Positions 16,368-25,928 of a stretch of 64,000 nt of DNA are shown piece by piece; the first letter of the stretch is position 1, and every line of letters begins with the position of its first letter. Position numbers and translations under genes: made by a program. The notes below the pieces were generated by a model. The model had not been told where the DNA came from. It did no database searches and saw only the letters and a program-made list of their open reading frames with translations. The DNA lies in the NCBI RefSeq assembly GCF_031178445.1, contig NZ_JAPSIY010000001.1, forward strand, positions 267,137-331,136. The letters run 5' to 3'. Source of the stretch: Microbacterium sp. (GTDB taxonomy: Bacteria > Actinomycetota > Actinomycetes > Actinomycetales > Microbacteriaceae).

Positions 16368-17206
16368 TGCGCACCCGTCGACGACTGCCCCGCGTGCTGA
16401 GCGTCGTGCTGCTCACGATCGCAGCGCTGATGTTCGCGTTCCCCTTCTACTTCATGATCGTGGGCGCCTTTCAGGAGAACCCCACCAACGCCCCGAGCGA
16501 GCTGCTTCCGACCGGCGGATGGACGCTGCAGAACTTCGCGAACATCGACTCGCGCATCGACCTCGCCGGCTCGCTGCTGAACTCGCTGATCTTCACCGCA
16601 GGGGTGCTTCTCGGCACGATCGTGTTCGGTCTGCTGGCGGGGTACGCGCTCGCCCGTCTCGACTTCCGCGGCCGTGGCGTGCTGTGGGTGCTGATGCTGC
16701 TCGTGCAGATGGTGCCGTTCCAGCTGCTGATGATCCCGCTGTACGTGCAGATCACCCGCAACTACGGGCTCGGCGATTCGTATCTCGGCATGATCCTGCC
16801 CTTCGCGATCAACACCACGGCGGTGTTCATCTTCACGCAGTTCTTCAAGTCGCTGCCCGCCGAGATCTTCGAGGCCGCCCGCATCGATGGTGCGGGTGAG
16901 CTGCGGCTGCTCACGGCGGTGGCCGTTCCCCTGATCCGCCCCGTTCTCGTCACCGTGGTGCTGATCACCTTCATCGGGCCGTGGAACGAGTTCCTCTGGC
17001 CGTTCCTCATCACCAAGGACGCATCGCTGCAGCCGCTCGCCGTCTCCCTCGCCAACTACATCTCGACCGTGGCGCAGTCGACGGCCAACCCCAACGGGGC
17101 GATCCTCGCCGGCGCTACCGCCCTGGCGCTGCCGGTCGTGGTGCTGTTCTGCGTGTTCCAGCGCTTCTTCACCGCGACGGACCTCGGCGCGGCCATCAAA
17201 GGCTGA
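16364..17206 (+). CDS. ABC sugar permease, MalG/UgpE type
   Basis: A 280-residue second permease subunit with six transmembrane helices. The ATG overlaps the upstream stop codon (ATGATGA); one Met later is equally possible. The EAA motif is EIFEAARIDGAGELRLLTAVAVPL, and the end FTATDLGAAIKG is the conserved C-terminus of MalG-type subunits. Confidence 0.93.
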   Translation: MMRTRRRLPRVLSVVLLTIAALMFAFPFYFMIVGAFQENPTNAPSELLPTGGWTLQNFANIDSRIDLAGSLLNSLIFTAGVLLGTIVFGLLAGYALARLDFRGRGVLWVLMLLVQMVPFQLLMIPLYVQITRNYGLGDSYLGMILPFAINTTAVFIFTQFFKSLPAEIFEAARIDGAGELRLLTAVAVPLIRPVLVTVVLITFIGPWNEFLWPFLITKDASLQPLAVSLANYISTVAQSTANPNGAILAGATALALPVVVLFCVFQRFFTATDLGAAIKG

Positions 17207-17262
17207 GCCCGACCGCCGTGGGCATCCGCTTGTCCTCCCCCGCCGAAACAGAAAGGCCTTCC

Positions 17263-18237
17263 ATGTTCACCGGAGCATCCTTCCCCCTCGGACCGTTCAC
17301 GCCTTATGAGGGCAACCCGATCCTCCGACCGCGCGGCGACAGCTGGGAGTCGGCGAACCTCTACAACCCCGCCGCACTCGTCGACGGCGACGAGGTGCTG
17401 TTGCTGTACCGCGCGCACGCAGACGACATCGTGTCGCATATCGGCCTGGCCCGCTCGCACGACGGCGTGACGTTCACCCGAGAGGACGCGCCCATCCTCT
17501 CCCCCGCCGAGGACTATGAGCGTTACGGCTGCGAGGATCCGCGGATCGCCCTCATCGACGGCACCTATTACCTCACGTACACCGGGTGGGACCGCCGAAG
17601 CGCACAGCTGTGCCTCGCGACCTCGACCGACCTGCGCGAGTGGACCAGGCACGGGCCGATCTTCGACGATTTCGACACGTTCAAGACCATGGATCCGCGC
17701 GGGTTCAACTGGTCCAAGGCCGGCGTCATCGTCCCCCGGCAGATGCAGGGGAAGTGGTGGATGTACTTCGGCGAGGGCGCGATCTACTGGGCCACCAGCG
17801 ACGACCTCATCCACTGGACTCCTGGCACGCCCGACACCGAACCGATGTACTCGCCCACCCCCGGCACCTGGGATGAGGCGCTCGTCGAGATCGGCACCTC
17901 GCCTGTGCTCGCGGACAATGGCGTGCTCGTACTGCTCACCAACGGCGCCACCCGCACCATCCACGACGACGGCACGGTCGACGTCGACTACCGGTGCGGC
18001 CAGATCGCGATCGATCCCGATGAGCCGACGAAGGTCATCGCGCGGATGCAGGAACCGTGGCTGCGTCCGCAGACCTTCGAGGACCTGAACGGGCTGGTGT
18101 CGAACGTGACGTTCGTCGAAGGGCTGGTGAAGTTCCAGGGCAGATGGCTGGCGTACTACGGGCAGTCCGACACGACTCTCGCCGTCGCCATCCACGACCC
18201 GGCTGAGCCGTGGGGAAGGTCCCTGCGGGAGGAATGA
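17263..18237 (+). CDS. GH130-family mannoside phosphorylase or mannosidase
   Basis: A 324-residue five-bladed beta-propeller enzyme. GCEDPRIALIDGTYYLTYT is the GH130 signature with the catalytic-site Asp, and NGLVSNVTFVEG lies near the end. Members are beta-mannoside phosphorylases (for example on mannosyl-glucose or beta-1,2-mannobiose) or inverting hydrolases. The residues that separate them, a phosphate-binding Arg/Lys/His set versus two Glu, cannot be assigned without alignment. Having no signal peptide it acts on imported disaccharide. It sits 56 bases after the permeases and shares their LacI control. Confidence 0.88.
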   Translation: MFTGASFPLGPFTPYEGNPILRPRGDSWESANLYNPAALVDGDEVLLLYRAHADDIVSHIGLARSHDGVTFTREDAPILSPAEDYERYGCEDPRIALIDGTYYLTYTGWDRRSAQLCLATSTDLREWTRHGPIFDDFDTFKTMDPRGFNWSKAGVIVPRQMQGKWWMYFGEGAIYWATSDDLIHWTPGTPDTEPMYSPTPGTWDEALVEIGTSPVLADNGVLVLLTNGATRTIHDDGTVDVDYRCGQIAIDPDEPTKVIARMQEPWLRPQTFEDLNGLVSNVTFVEGLVKFQGRWLAYYGQSDTTLAVAIHDPAEPWGRSLREE

Positions 18238-18250
18238 AGGGCATGACGAC

Positions 18251-20257
18251 ATGGAGACCACACGACGCGGGTTCCTGACGGCGGTCGGAGCGGCATCCGC
18301 CCTGACGCTGCTGCCGGCCGGAGCCGCACTCGGCGCATCGCCTGCAGGACACCGGCCTGCCGCGCCTGCACCGCCCAGGCTGACCAACCTCGCCCACCTG
18401 AGCTTCCTGCTCGCCGAGGTGCCGGTGACCGCGAGCGCCGCGCACACGACATTCGCCATCGACGCGGAGCCCACCGTGCTGGCGCCATGGACATACGCCG
18501 ATGCCGACGGCTCGGGTGGCTTCCGGCGGGTGGGCGGTGGCACCCGAGACGATACGACCGGGCACTGGACGCAGGGTGCGTACAACGCCGATGACATCTC
18601 GCGCGCCGCCGTCGTGTTCCTGCGCGACTGGCGTGCTTCCGGAGATGCGCGCAGCCGCGACGAGGCCCGTGGGCTGCTGCGAGCGCTCGCGTTCCTGCAG
18701 ACGATTGACGGCCCGAACGCGGGATGCGTCGTGCTCTGGCAGCAGGAGGACGGAACGCTCAACCCGAGCGCGATCCCCGTCGAGCTTCCCGATCCGTCGG
18801 ATTCGGCAGAGTCGTACTGGCTCGCCCGCACGGTATGGGCGCTCGGTGAGGGCTATGCCGCCTTCAAGGATGCGGATGCCGCCTTCGCCGGGTTCCTGCT
18901 GGACAGGCTGAACCTCTGCCTCGACGCACTCGAGCGGCAGTCGCTTTCGCGCGCAGGCACCTTCGTGACCAGCGACGGCGTCGAGCTGCCGGCCTGGCTG
19001 ATCGCCGGCGGAGCCGACGCGACTGCCGAGGCGATGCTCGGACTGACCGCAGCGCTGCGCACCCGGCCTGACGACGTTCGCATCCGGCGTGTGCTCACCA
19101 GGTACGGCGAGGGTGTCGCCGCGATGGCGACCGACCCCGCGCACGGATGGCCGTTCGGCGCCGTACTGCCGTGGGTGGGCTCTCTGGGATTCTGGCACGC
19201 CTGGGGCGGCGCCGCGCCCGAGGCGCTGGCCGGCGCCGGGTCGTTGCTGGGCCGGCGAGCCTGGGTCGCGGCCGCAGCAGCCGATGCCGGCAGCTTCACA
19301 CCGCTCGTGCTGGCCTGCGGCGGTCCGAACAACGCGTGGGCTCCGCTGCCCGCCGAAGCGCAGATCGCGTACGGAGCGCACGGCCGAGTCGCCGTCGCCG
19401 TCGGCGCGGGCGGTCGGGGTCATCGTGTGCTGGGCGGCCTGGCCGCCGGCTGGTTCTTCGGCGCGAACCCCGCCGGCGTGCCAGTGTACGACCCGGCGAC
19501 CGGGGTGACCTTCGACGGGGTGGAGACCGACGGCAGGGTCAATCGCAACTCCGGAGCGGAGTCGACGATCCACGGTCAGCTGACGATGCTGCTGCTCGAC
19601 GAGCATCCCGATGTCGCCGCCGTCGCCACGTCGATCTCGGGACTGCGGTCGCACACGGGCCTGCGCGCCATCGACGCGGAGTCCGCTCGGATGTCCGCCG
19701 GGTGCGCGGTGGTACGCCCCGACAGCGGAGCGTGGACCGGGGAGGGCAACCTTTCCGGCGGGGCATACGTGCACGTGCCCGATGGCGAGTGGGTCGAGTT
19801 CGACGTCGCCGAGCCGGCAGTGCTGCATTCGCTGATCTGGCGCCGTGCCGAGGCGGCCGGCGAAGCCGAGTGGGAGGTGCGCACGAGCGGCGGCACCTGG
19901 TCGGCGTCCACACCGGCGGGTGGCAGCGGAGCGCGGGGTCTCACCGAGGCGGACGGCGCACTGGTGCCGCAGCGTCTCGGCGAATCCGTCGGCCTTGCCG
20001 TCGTGCGCTGCACGAGCAGGGGTGACGTCAGGCTCGACGCGCTCGTCGTGCAGCCGCTGGTCGCGACGGCTGTCTATGAGACCGAGACGGGTGCGGCGGT
20101 GCTCTACGCCAACGCCACGGCGACCGAACGCCGAGTCGCGGCCCTCGCCGAAGGGGACGGTCGGGCATACGACGCAGACGGCTCGCAGCACGGTCAGGCG
20201 GCGCGGAGCGGGCGGGTGCGTGTGCGGCCGCGAGGCTTCACGATCACCAGCGGATGA
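18251..20257 (+). CDS. Tat-exported putative (alpha/alpha)6-barrel glycosidase
   Basis: A 668-residue protein. The N-terminus METTRRGFLTAVGAASALTLLPAGAAL carries a twin-arginine signal. The body (about residues 50-470) is helical and Trp-rich, with WFFGANPAGVPVYDP and NRNSGAESTIHGQL. These recall the end of six-hairpin glycosidases such as GH9 and GH88/105 relatives. A C-terminal beta-rich region (about 475-668) looks like a carbohydrate-binding or discoidin-like domain (DGEWVEFDVAEPAVLHSLIWR). It begins 14 bases after the GH130 gene, so it likely releases the oligosaccharide that the transporter imports. The exact family is not assigned. Confidence 0.65.
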   Translation: METTRRGFLTAVGAASALTLLPAGAALGASPAGHRPAAPAPPRLTNLAHLSFLLAEVPVTASAAHTTFAIDAEPTVLAPWTYADADGSGGFRRVGGGTRDDTTGHWTQGAYNADDISRAAVVFLRDWRASGDARSRDEARGLLRALAFLQTIDGPNAGCVVLWQQEDGTLNPSAIPVELPDPSDSAESYWLARTVWALGEGYAAFKDADAAFAGFLLDRLNLCLDALERQSLSRAGTFVTSDGVELPAWLIAGGADATAEAMLGLTAALRTRPDDVRIRRVLTRYGEGVAAMATDPAHGWPFGAVLPWVGSLGFWHAWGGAAPEALAGAGSLLGRRAWVAAAAADAGSFTPLVLACGGPNNAWAPLPAEAQIAYGAHGRVAVAVGAGGRGHRVLGGLAAGWFFGANPAGVPVYDPATGVTFDGVETDGRVNRNSGAESTIHGQLTMLLLDEHPDVAAVATSISGLRSHTGLRAIDAESARMSAGCAVVRPDSGAWTGEGNLSGGAYVHVPDGEWVEFDVAEPAVLHSLIWRRAEAAGEAEWEVRTSGGTWSASTPAGGSGARGLTEADGALVPQRLGESVGLAVVRCTSRGDVRLDALVVQPLVATAVYETETGAAVLYANATATERRVAALAEGDGRAYDADGSQHGQAARSGRVRVRPRGFTITSG

Positions 20258-20315
20258 GAGGCGACGCGGTGCCGTGGACCGGCGCGGCCGCGCCAGGCAG
20301 AGGCATGATGGAGAG

Positions 20316-21116
20316 GTGGCCGATTCCCTCGCAGATCTGACCCGCATGCCGCATCCTCAGCTCGTCGAAGTGGGCGACGGCGTTGCACTCGCGACGTACT
20401 CGTGGGGCGACGCCGATGCGCCGGCGGTCGTGCTGGTGCACGGATTCGCATCGAGCACACGCGACAACTGGGTGCTCACCGGATGGGTGCGGATGCTGGA
20501 ACGCGAGGGGTACCGCGTCCTCGGCATCGACCAGCGCGGGCACGGAGCGAGCCAGAAACCGCACGAGCCCGCCGGCTACGCTGTGCGCAGCCTGGCCCGC
20601 GACATCGAGACGGTGCTCGACACGTTCCTGATCGACACGGCGTTCTATGTCGGGTACTCACTTGGCGCGCGTGTGGGCTGGCAGGTGACGCAGGACCTCG
20701 GCGAGCGGATCCCTCGTGCCGTGCTCGGCGGCGTGCCCGACGGCATCCCTCTCGAGCGCCTCGACCTCGAACAGGTGCGCCGTTACGCCGATGACGGCAC
20801 ACCGGTGACCGACCAGGTGACGCAGAACTACATCGCGCTCGTGGAGCGCGTGCCTGGCAACGACCTGCACGCACTGCTCGCGCTGGCGCAGGGTATGCGG
20901 GAGTCGCGCTCGATCGACCCCGACCCCGACAACGCGCCCGAGCAGCCGGTGCTGTTCGCGACCGGCTCGCAGGACGCGGTCATCGGCGGTTCGCGTCGGC
21001 TGTCGGATGCTGCGGCCCAGGGCACCTTCTTCGAGATCCCCGACCGCCACCACTTCAACGCCCCTGGTTCGAAGGCGTTCCGTCAGACCGCACTGGAGTT
21101 CCTGCGCGGGGCCTGA
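20316..21116 (+). CDS. Alpha/beta hydrolase
   Basis: A 266-residue hydrolase; the GTG at 20316 follows GATGGAGAG, and an ATG 30 bases on is an alternative. VVLVHGFASSTRDNW holds the oxyanion HG motif, IDQRGHGASQKP the next loop and YVGYSLGARVGW the nucleophile elbow (Gly-Tyr-Ser-Leu-Gly). Asp in FATGSQDAVIGG and His in DRHHFNAPGSKAF complete the triad. The substrate is unknown. It stands 58 bases after the sugar operon and could be read with it. Confidence 0.85.
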   Translation: MADSLADLTRMPHPQLVEVGDGVALATYSWGDADAPAVVLVHGFASSTRDNWVLTGWVRMLEREGYRVLGIDQRGHGASQKPHEPAGYAVRSLARDIETVLDTFLIDTAFYVGYSLGARVGWQVTQDLGERIPRAVLGGVPDGIPLERLDLEQVRRYADDGTPVTDQVTQNYIALVERVPGNDLHALLALAQGMRESRSIDPDPDNAPEQPVLFATGSQDAVIGGSRRLSDAAAQGTFFEIPDRHHFNAPGSKAFRQTALEFLRGA

Positions 21117-21119
21117 GGG

Positions 21120-21686
21120 TCAGGCCCCGGGTGGGGCGTCGAGCACGGTGGGGATGTACTCCAGCAGCTGCGTGCGGTGGTCGAAGGTGCGCTCCTCGAC
21201 CAGCTCGAGCCGCACATCGGGATAGCCGTCGAAGATCCGATCCTGACCCGTCGCCCCGGTGATGACAGGGAACACGACGACGCGGTACCGGTCTGCGAGG
21301 CCGGCCACGAGCAGCGAACGGCAGAGGCTGATGCTGCCGAGAGTGCGCAGAGGCCGATCCGACGTCTCCTTCAGCCGACGCACGAACCCCACCGCGTCGG
21401 CGCGCACGAGCGTGGAGTTGGACCACTCGAGCGGCTCGTCGAGGCTCGACGAGAACACATACTTGCGCACACCGTTGAGCGACTCCACCCCTTCGGTCTC
21501 GTCGGCGGCGAATCGCGACATCAGGCGGTACGTGGTCGCGCCCATCAGCAGCGGTGCATCCTTGTCTGGATCGTTCGCCAGCCAGTCGAGGTACTCGGGG
21601 CTCTCCATGCCCCACCAGCCCGGCCATCCCACTGCCGCGCCGTAGCCGTCGAGGGACATGATGAAATCGATCGTCAGGGTCTGCAT
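21120..21686 (-). CDS. Dihydrofolate reductase-like (RibD C-terminal) protein
   Basis: A 188-residue protein of the RibD-C/DHFR-like family: MQTLTIDFIMSLDGYGAAVGW at the start, MGATTYRLMSRF, RTLGSISLCRSLLVAGLADRYRVVVFPVITG, and a final block LELVEERTFDHRTQLLEY. These NADPH-binding-fold proteins are common in actinobacteria, and their reaction is mostly unassigned; they are not the housekeeping DHFR. It is convergent with the hydrolase, three bases apart. Confidence 0.88.
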   Translation of the reverse strand: MQTLTIDFIMSLDGYGAAVGWPGWWGMESPEYLDWLANDPDKDAPLLMGATTYRLMSRFAADETEGVESLNGVRKYVFSSSLDEPLEWSNSTLVRADAVGFVRRLKETSDRPLRTLGSISLCRSLLVAGLADRYRVVVFPVITGATGQDRIFDGYPDVRLELVEERTFDHRTQLLEYIPTVLDAPPGA

Positions 21687-21842
21687 CCGATGCTCCTTCG
21701 CGCTGCGCGTGCGATCCGGCGCCTGCCCGTCGGCCTACGCCGCGCCGCAGAGCCTACGCCGAGGTCGCCGTCCGCGTAACCCCGATCCGCCGGACGCATG
21801 GACGGTCGCGGCTACGCTGGATGCGACGGCTCGAGGAGGGCG

Positions 21843-22754
21843 ATGTTCGACGGTCCGCTTGCCGCATCCGCCTACGAGGTGCTCGGAGTCGCACCGACAG
21901 CGGGCGAGGACGAGCTGAGACGCGCCTATCGCCTCAGGTTGCGTCAGACGCACCCCGACACCGGCGGCGATGCGGCGATGTTCATCCGCGTGCAGCGAGC
22001 CTGGGAGCACGTCGGCACCCCGCAGGATCGTGCCGCGTACGACCGCGGTCGGCAGGGCGTGACGTGGGGTGTCGATGCGGCAGCCACGCGATCCACCGGC
22101 ACCCGCCCTGCGGCGACGTCCTACGGCACGGCAGGCGCCTGGCGGCGCCGGCGCTTCCTGCAGATGATGGCCGCGCATCTCGGAGTGGCCGTGACGGACG
22201 CGCAGGCCTACGACCCGGCCGTGGTGCGGGCGGCCCCGTGGAGCGCGAGGCGGATGCTGGCAGATGCGCTTGCCGAGGAGGCGACGGCTGCAGCGATCCA
22301 CGAACTCGGCATCGGATTCACGGTCTGGCACGATGTGGCCTGCGGACCCGACGGCGGCGAGAAGCTCGATCATGTGGTGCTGGCCCCCACGGGACTCTAC
22401 GGCCTGATGTCGGAGGACTTCGGTGAGGACGTGCGCTTTCGCCAGGGTGAGGCGATCGGCGAATCCGTGCGCGGCGAGACACCGGTCGCCGACCTGCTGT
22501 CGCGGATGCGCTGGGTCGCGAAGGTCGCACGCGTGCGTTTCGGAGGAGCCATCCTGATCCTCCCCGATGAGGACCTCGCCCACGCCGCGACCTCGCTGGG
22601 CACAGTGCGCGGACTGCCGGTGGTCGCGGTGAGGCGCAGCGCGCTGCGCACCGTGCTGCGCAAGGGCGTTCCCGGTGCGCGACCGCTGGGTATGACCGAG
22701 GCGTTCGACGTGCGGACGCGGCTCAAGCAGGCGGTGCGCGTTCTCGTACCCTGA
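21843..22754 (+). CDS. DnaJ-domain protein
   Basis: A 303-residue protein; ATG at 21843 follows GAGGAGGGCG and gives MFDGPLAASAYEVLGV. A J-domain occupies residues about 9-75 with the HPD motif in RQTHPDTGGDAAMF. The rest (about 100-303) has no DnaJ zinc or C-terminal domains. It contains AAAIHELGIGFTVWHDVACG and LDHVVLAPTGLYGLMSE, similar in shape to NERD-type nuclease-related domains (DHVVV, GLY). It may recruit Hsp70 to an unknown client. Confidence 0.8.
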   Translation: MFDGPLAASAYEVLGVAPTAGEDELRRAYRLRLRQTHPDTGGDAAMFIRVQRAWEHVGTPQDRAAYDRGRQGVTWGVDAAATRSTGTRPAATSYGTAGAWRRRRFLQMMAAHLGVAVTDAQAYDPAVVRAAPWSARRMLADALAEEATAAAIHELGIGFTVWHDVACGPDGGEKLDHVVLAPTGLYGLMSEDFGEDVRFRQGEAIGESVRGETPVADLLSRMRWVAKVARVRFGGAILILPDEDLAHAATSLGTVRGLPVVAVRRSALRTVLRKGVPGARPLGMTEAFDVRTRLKQAVRVLVP

Positions 22755-22840
22755 CGGGCGGCCCTCGGTCGTGCTGCGAGCGCACCGGGGGCCGAGGCGC
22801 TCGTCTCGGTTGGGGCGGGGCGGCGGGGTACCGTGTCGGT

Positions 22841-23497
22841 GTGGACGCACCTGACCCGCTGCCCGACCATCCCGCTCCCGACAGCCCGCGGGGAAAGCTC
22901 GTGCTGCTTCGGCACGGCGAGACGGACTGGTCTCGGACTGGCCGGCACACCGGTCGCACCGACATTCCGCTGACCGCTCACGGTGAGGATCTCGCGCGAG
23001 CGGCGGGTGAGCTGGTGGCAGACTACGATTTCGGGCTCGTGCTGAGCTCGCCGCTGCAGCGCGCGCTCAGAACGGCGGAGCTGGCCGGGCTGGAACCGGA
23101 TGTCGACCCGCTGATGGTGGAGTGGGACTACGGCGGCTACGAGGGACGCACCACGAAGGACATCCGAGCGGAACTCGGCTACGACTGGACCGCTTTCACG
23201 CACGGGGTGATCCGCGGCGAGACCCCCGGTGAGACCGTGGAGGAGGTCGCCGCCCGAGCCTCGCGTGTGCTCACCAGGGTGCTGCCGGCGATGGCCGACG
23301 GCGATGTGGCGCTGATTGCACACGGGCACTACCTCCGCATCCTCACCGCCGTGTTCCTGCGGCAGGCGCCCCGCTTCGGGGCCGCGATCTCGCTCGACGC
23401 GGGCTCGGTGTCGGTGCTCGGGTTCCATCGCGAGCAGCCGTCGATCCTGGCCTGGAATCACGGCCCGCGGCTGCCGCAGGAGCCGGCGGAGTCCTGA
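22841..23497 (+). CDS. Histidine phosphatase family protein
   Basis: A 218-residue phosphoglycerate-mutase-like phosphatase from a GTG start. LVLLRHGETDWSRTGRHTGR holds the catalytic RHG His, SPLQRALRTAEL the second Arg, EWDYGGYEG the Glu region and ALIAHGHYLRIL the second His. Such enzymes dephosphorylate small metabolites such as sugar phosphates. It stands alone, convergent with tetR 21 bases away. Confidence 0.88.
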   Translation: MDAPDPLPDHPAPDSPRGKLVLLRHGETDWSRTGRHTGRTDIPLTAHGEDLARAAGELVADYDFGLVLSSPLQRALRTAELAGLEPDVDPLMVEWDYGGYEGRTTKDIRAELGYDWTAFTHGVIRGETPGETVEEVAARASRVLTRVLPAMADGDVALIAHGHYLRILTAVFLRQAPRFGAAISLDAGSVSVLGFHREQPSILAWNHGPRLPQEPAES

Positions 23498-23518
23498 CCG
23501 GCTCCGCTCGCCGATTGG

Positions 23519-24139
23519 TCAGTCCGCTCCGTACCCGGCGAGAAAGAGGTCGACGGCATCGGCGGCAGGTGGTGCGGACGCCTCGCCGCCCAGCATCCGC
23601 GCGTTCAGCGGCGCGCCGATGATCAGCCAGGTGAACTGCTCCGCGGCGGCGTGCGGGTCGTGCGGACGCAGACGCCCGGATGCCGCGACGGCGGCGAAGG
23701 CAGCGGCGAGCCGGTCGATGTTCGCGTTCCAGCTGTTCTCCAGGTACATCCTCGCCACATCAGGGTGGGCGGATGCCTCGGCGGTCACGAGCCGGCGCAT
23801 CGCCATCACCGGCGGGCTCAGGATGCCGGCGCGCATGGTCTCAGCGAGGCCGATGAGCGCTCCGCGCACATCGGCGCTTCGCTGCATCCGATCGAGCGCC
23901 GGACGCATGGCGTCCTGGCCGGCCATCGCCCACTGCCTGACCACGGCGGCATAGAGCTCGCTCTTGGATGAGTGCTCCCGGTAGAGCGACGCCTTGGAAA
24001 CCCGTGCTCGTCGTGCGACCTGGTCCATCGAGGCGCCTGCGTACCCGTGTTCGAGGAACACCTCACGCGCGGCGGCGATGAGGTCGTCGCCCGTGAGGCC
24101 AGCGGGTCGGCCTCGCGATGAGAGCTCACTCGTCGTCAT
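23519..24139 (-). CDS. TetR-family repressor
   Basis: A 206-residue regulator. Residues about 15-60 are the TetR helix-turn-helix (AAREVFLEHGYAGASMDQVARRARVSKASLYREHSSK), followed by an all-helical ligand domain with WLIIGAPLNARM. It is divergent from the membrane/DUF1905 pair. A perfect operator covers the -10 box of that pair's promoter, and a matching half-site lies towards the tetR start. It therefore very probably represses both directions. Confidence 0.92.
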   Translation of the reverse strand: MTTSELSSRGRPAGLTGDDLIAAAREVFLEHGYAGASMDQVARRARVSKASLYREHSSKSELYAAVVRQWAMAGQDAMRPALDRMQRSADVRGALIGLAETMRAGILSPPVMAMRRLVTAEASAHPDVARMYLENSWNANIDRLAAAFAAVAASGRLRPHDPHAAAEQFTWLIIGAPLNARMLGGEASAPPAADAVDLFLAGYGAD

Positions 24140-24148
24140 ACCGGCAAT

Positions 24149-24204
24149 TTTAGTACTTGACAGTTCTGCCGCGCAGGCATACTTTAGTACCGAACAGTAC
24201 TAAA
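24149..24204 (+). promoter_or_regulatory. Promoter with TetR operator
   Basis: TTGACA (24157-24162), a 17-base spacer and TACTTT (24180-24185) form the promoter. TTTAGTAC-CGAACA-GTACTAAA (24183-24204) is a perfect 8-bp-arm palindrome lying over the -10 box. A lone half-site TTTAGTAC (24149-24156) abuts the -35 box. Confidence 0.75.
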
Positions 24205-24213
24205 GGAGTCGAC

Positions 24214-24594
24214 ATGATCGTTCTCGGTATCGCCATCGCGACTGTTACATCTTTCATCGCGAGCGCCGCGCTGTACGCCGTGCCCCAGGTCTCCGGGCTC
24301 GTCACCCGGAACAGCACGCCGCGTCCGGGGCTCTCCCCCGCCGTTCAGATCGGTTCGGTCGCACTCCGCAGCCTCATCGCCTCCTGCCTCGTCGCCGGCC
24401 TGATGGCGGCCGCGGACTGGCACGGCGCAGCGACCGGCGCTCTTCTGGGGCTGGCGCTCTCCGCGCTTCCGCTCATCCTGCTGATGGGCGGCGTCGTGCA
24501 TGAGAACACCGCGCTGCCCACGGCCGGCGTCCACCTGCTCGACTGGGTGCTCAAGCTCACCATCATCGGCACAGTCATCGGTCTCTTCATCTGA
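24214..24594 (+). CDS. Small DUF1761-like membrane protein
   Basis: A 126-residue protein, ATG 9 bases after the operator with AGGAG before it. Four hydrophobic helices with the sequence [32 protein letters not shown] fit the DUF1761 group of four-helix membrane proteins of unknown role. It is the first gene controlled by the TetR promoter and is followed by the DUF1905 gene. Confidence 0.65.
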   Translation: MIVLGIAIATVTSFIASAALYAVPQVSGLVTRNSTPRPGLSPAVQIGSVALRSLIASCLVAGLMAAADWHGAATGALLGLALSALPLILLMGGVVHENTALPTAGVHLLDWVLKLTIIGTVIGLFI

Positions 24595-24616
24595 GGCCGT
24601 GGAACGGAGATCGACC

Positions 24617-24904
24617 ATGAACGACACCAGCACACCGCTCGACATCACCTTCAGTGCGACGCTCGGCAAGGTGCGCGAAGGCGACACGTGGACCTGCGTC
24701 CAGCTCCCGGGCTCTGCGACGATCTTCGGCACACGGGGGCTCGTCAAAGTCGCAGGCACCGTCGACGGCGAGCCGTTCCGCGGGGCCTTCATGGCCCTCG
24801 GCGACGGAACGCACAAGCTGCCGGTGGCCGCCGCGATCCGCAAACGGATCGGCAAGACCGACGGCGACGAGGTGACCGTGCACCTGACGGAGCGGCTCAG
24901 CTGA
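24617..24904 (+). CDS. DUF1905-domain protein
   Basis: A 95-residue protein. [42 protein letters not shown] and the end [15 protein letters not shown] are the DUF1905 small beta-barrel pattern. The domain is often fused to YdeI-like proteins, but here it stands alone. It is the second gene of the TetR-controlled unit, and its last 8 bases overlap the convergent EamA gene. Confidence 0.85.
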   Translation: MNDTSTPLDITFSATLGKVREGDTWTCVQLPGSATIFGTRGLVKVAGTVDGEPFRGAFMALGDGTHKLPVAAAIRKRIGKTDGDEVTVHLTERLS

Positions 24905-25841
24905 GTCGACTCCGCCGCGCCGCGCCCCACCGCATCCGCGTCACCACCACGCCCAGCAGGCAGAGCGCCCCGCCGATGAACATCATGAGCGTCGGCACCT
25001 CACCGAGGATCAGCCAGGACATGACGATGGCGATCGCGGGAACGACATAGGTCGTCGCGGAGGTCTGCCCGGCCGAGGTGCGCTGCAGCACGTAGGCCCA
25101 CGTTGTGAAGGCGACGGCGGTCGGGAAGATCCCGAGGTACACGACCCAGAGCACCGCATCGATCGGGGCCGACTGCAGGTCCCCGATCAGGCGCCCCGTC
25201 CAGGGCAGCAGGGCGACCGTGCCGGCGACGGCGCCCAGCCAGGTGAGCGTCGTCGCATCCACCCCCGAAGTGAGCAGGCGCTTCTGCAGCAGCGTGCAGC
25301 CCGCGTACATCACGGCCGCCAGCAGTGCCAGTGCGAGACCCGTGATGTCGAGGCCGGCACCCTTCGATGAGCTCAGTCCGATGAGAACGACCCCGAGGAA
25401 GGCGATCGGCGCACCGATGAGGAGGGGTCGCGGAAACCCTTCGCCGAGGAACAGTCCGCTGAACACGACGACCATGAGCGGTGCGAGGTTCACGACCATC
25501 GCCGCCGTGCCCGCATCGAGCGTGAGCTCGGCGCTGTTCAGCGCGACGTTGTAGATGCAGAACCAGGCGACGCCCCACGCGGCGATGAGCAGCCAGTGCC
25601 GCCTCTCCGGCAATCGGAAACCGTGCCGCAGCACGATGAGGCCGAGGGCCAGCGCGCCGACCACCATCCGCAGCAGCGCCAGCGCACCAGGATCGAAGTG
25701 CGGTCCGGCCCCGCGGATGCCGATGAACGCCGAAGCCCACAGCACGACGGTGACCGCCGCTGCCACGAGCGTCAGCGGAGCGTTCGTCTGCGGCGCGCGG
25801 CCGCTCGACGATGTGGAGCGAGCAGTGACTTCCGGCATCAT
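24897..25841 (-). CDS. EamA (DMT) family transporter
   Basis: A 314-residue drug/metabolite transporter with ten transmembrane helices in two EamA repeats; [25 protein letters not shown] opens the first repeat and [19 protein letters not shown] lies in the second. It probably exports amino acids or related metabolites. It is monocistronic and overlaps the DUF1905 gene tail to tail by 8 bases. Confidence 0.9.
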   Translation of the reverse strand: MMPEVTARSTSSSGRAPQTNAPLTLVAAAVTVVLWASAFIGIRGAGPHFDPGALALLRMVVGALALGLIVLRHGFRLPERRHWLLIAAWGVAWFCIYNVALNSAELTLDAGTAAMVVNLAPLMVVVFSGLFLGEGFPRPLLIGAPIAFLGVVLIGLSSSKGAGLDITGLALALLAAVMYAGCTLLQKRLLTSGVDATTLTWLGAVAGTVALLPWTGRLIGDLQSAPIDAVLWVVYLGIFPTAVAFTTWAYVLQRTSAGQTSATTYVVPAIAIVMSWLILGEVPTLMMFIGGALCLLGVVVTRMRWGAARRSRLS

Positions 25842-25928
25842 CCGATCCTCGCAGCAGCGACCGACATCGAACGAGCCTGCGGAAAGCCAGACATCGCACC
25901 TTCTCTGCCAACCCGCGGGCAGGCGGCT

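Noticed and set aside
18035..20347. A 770-codon open frame on the minus strand
   Set aside because: It is antisense to the GH130 and Tat-exported protein genes and lacks any domain.
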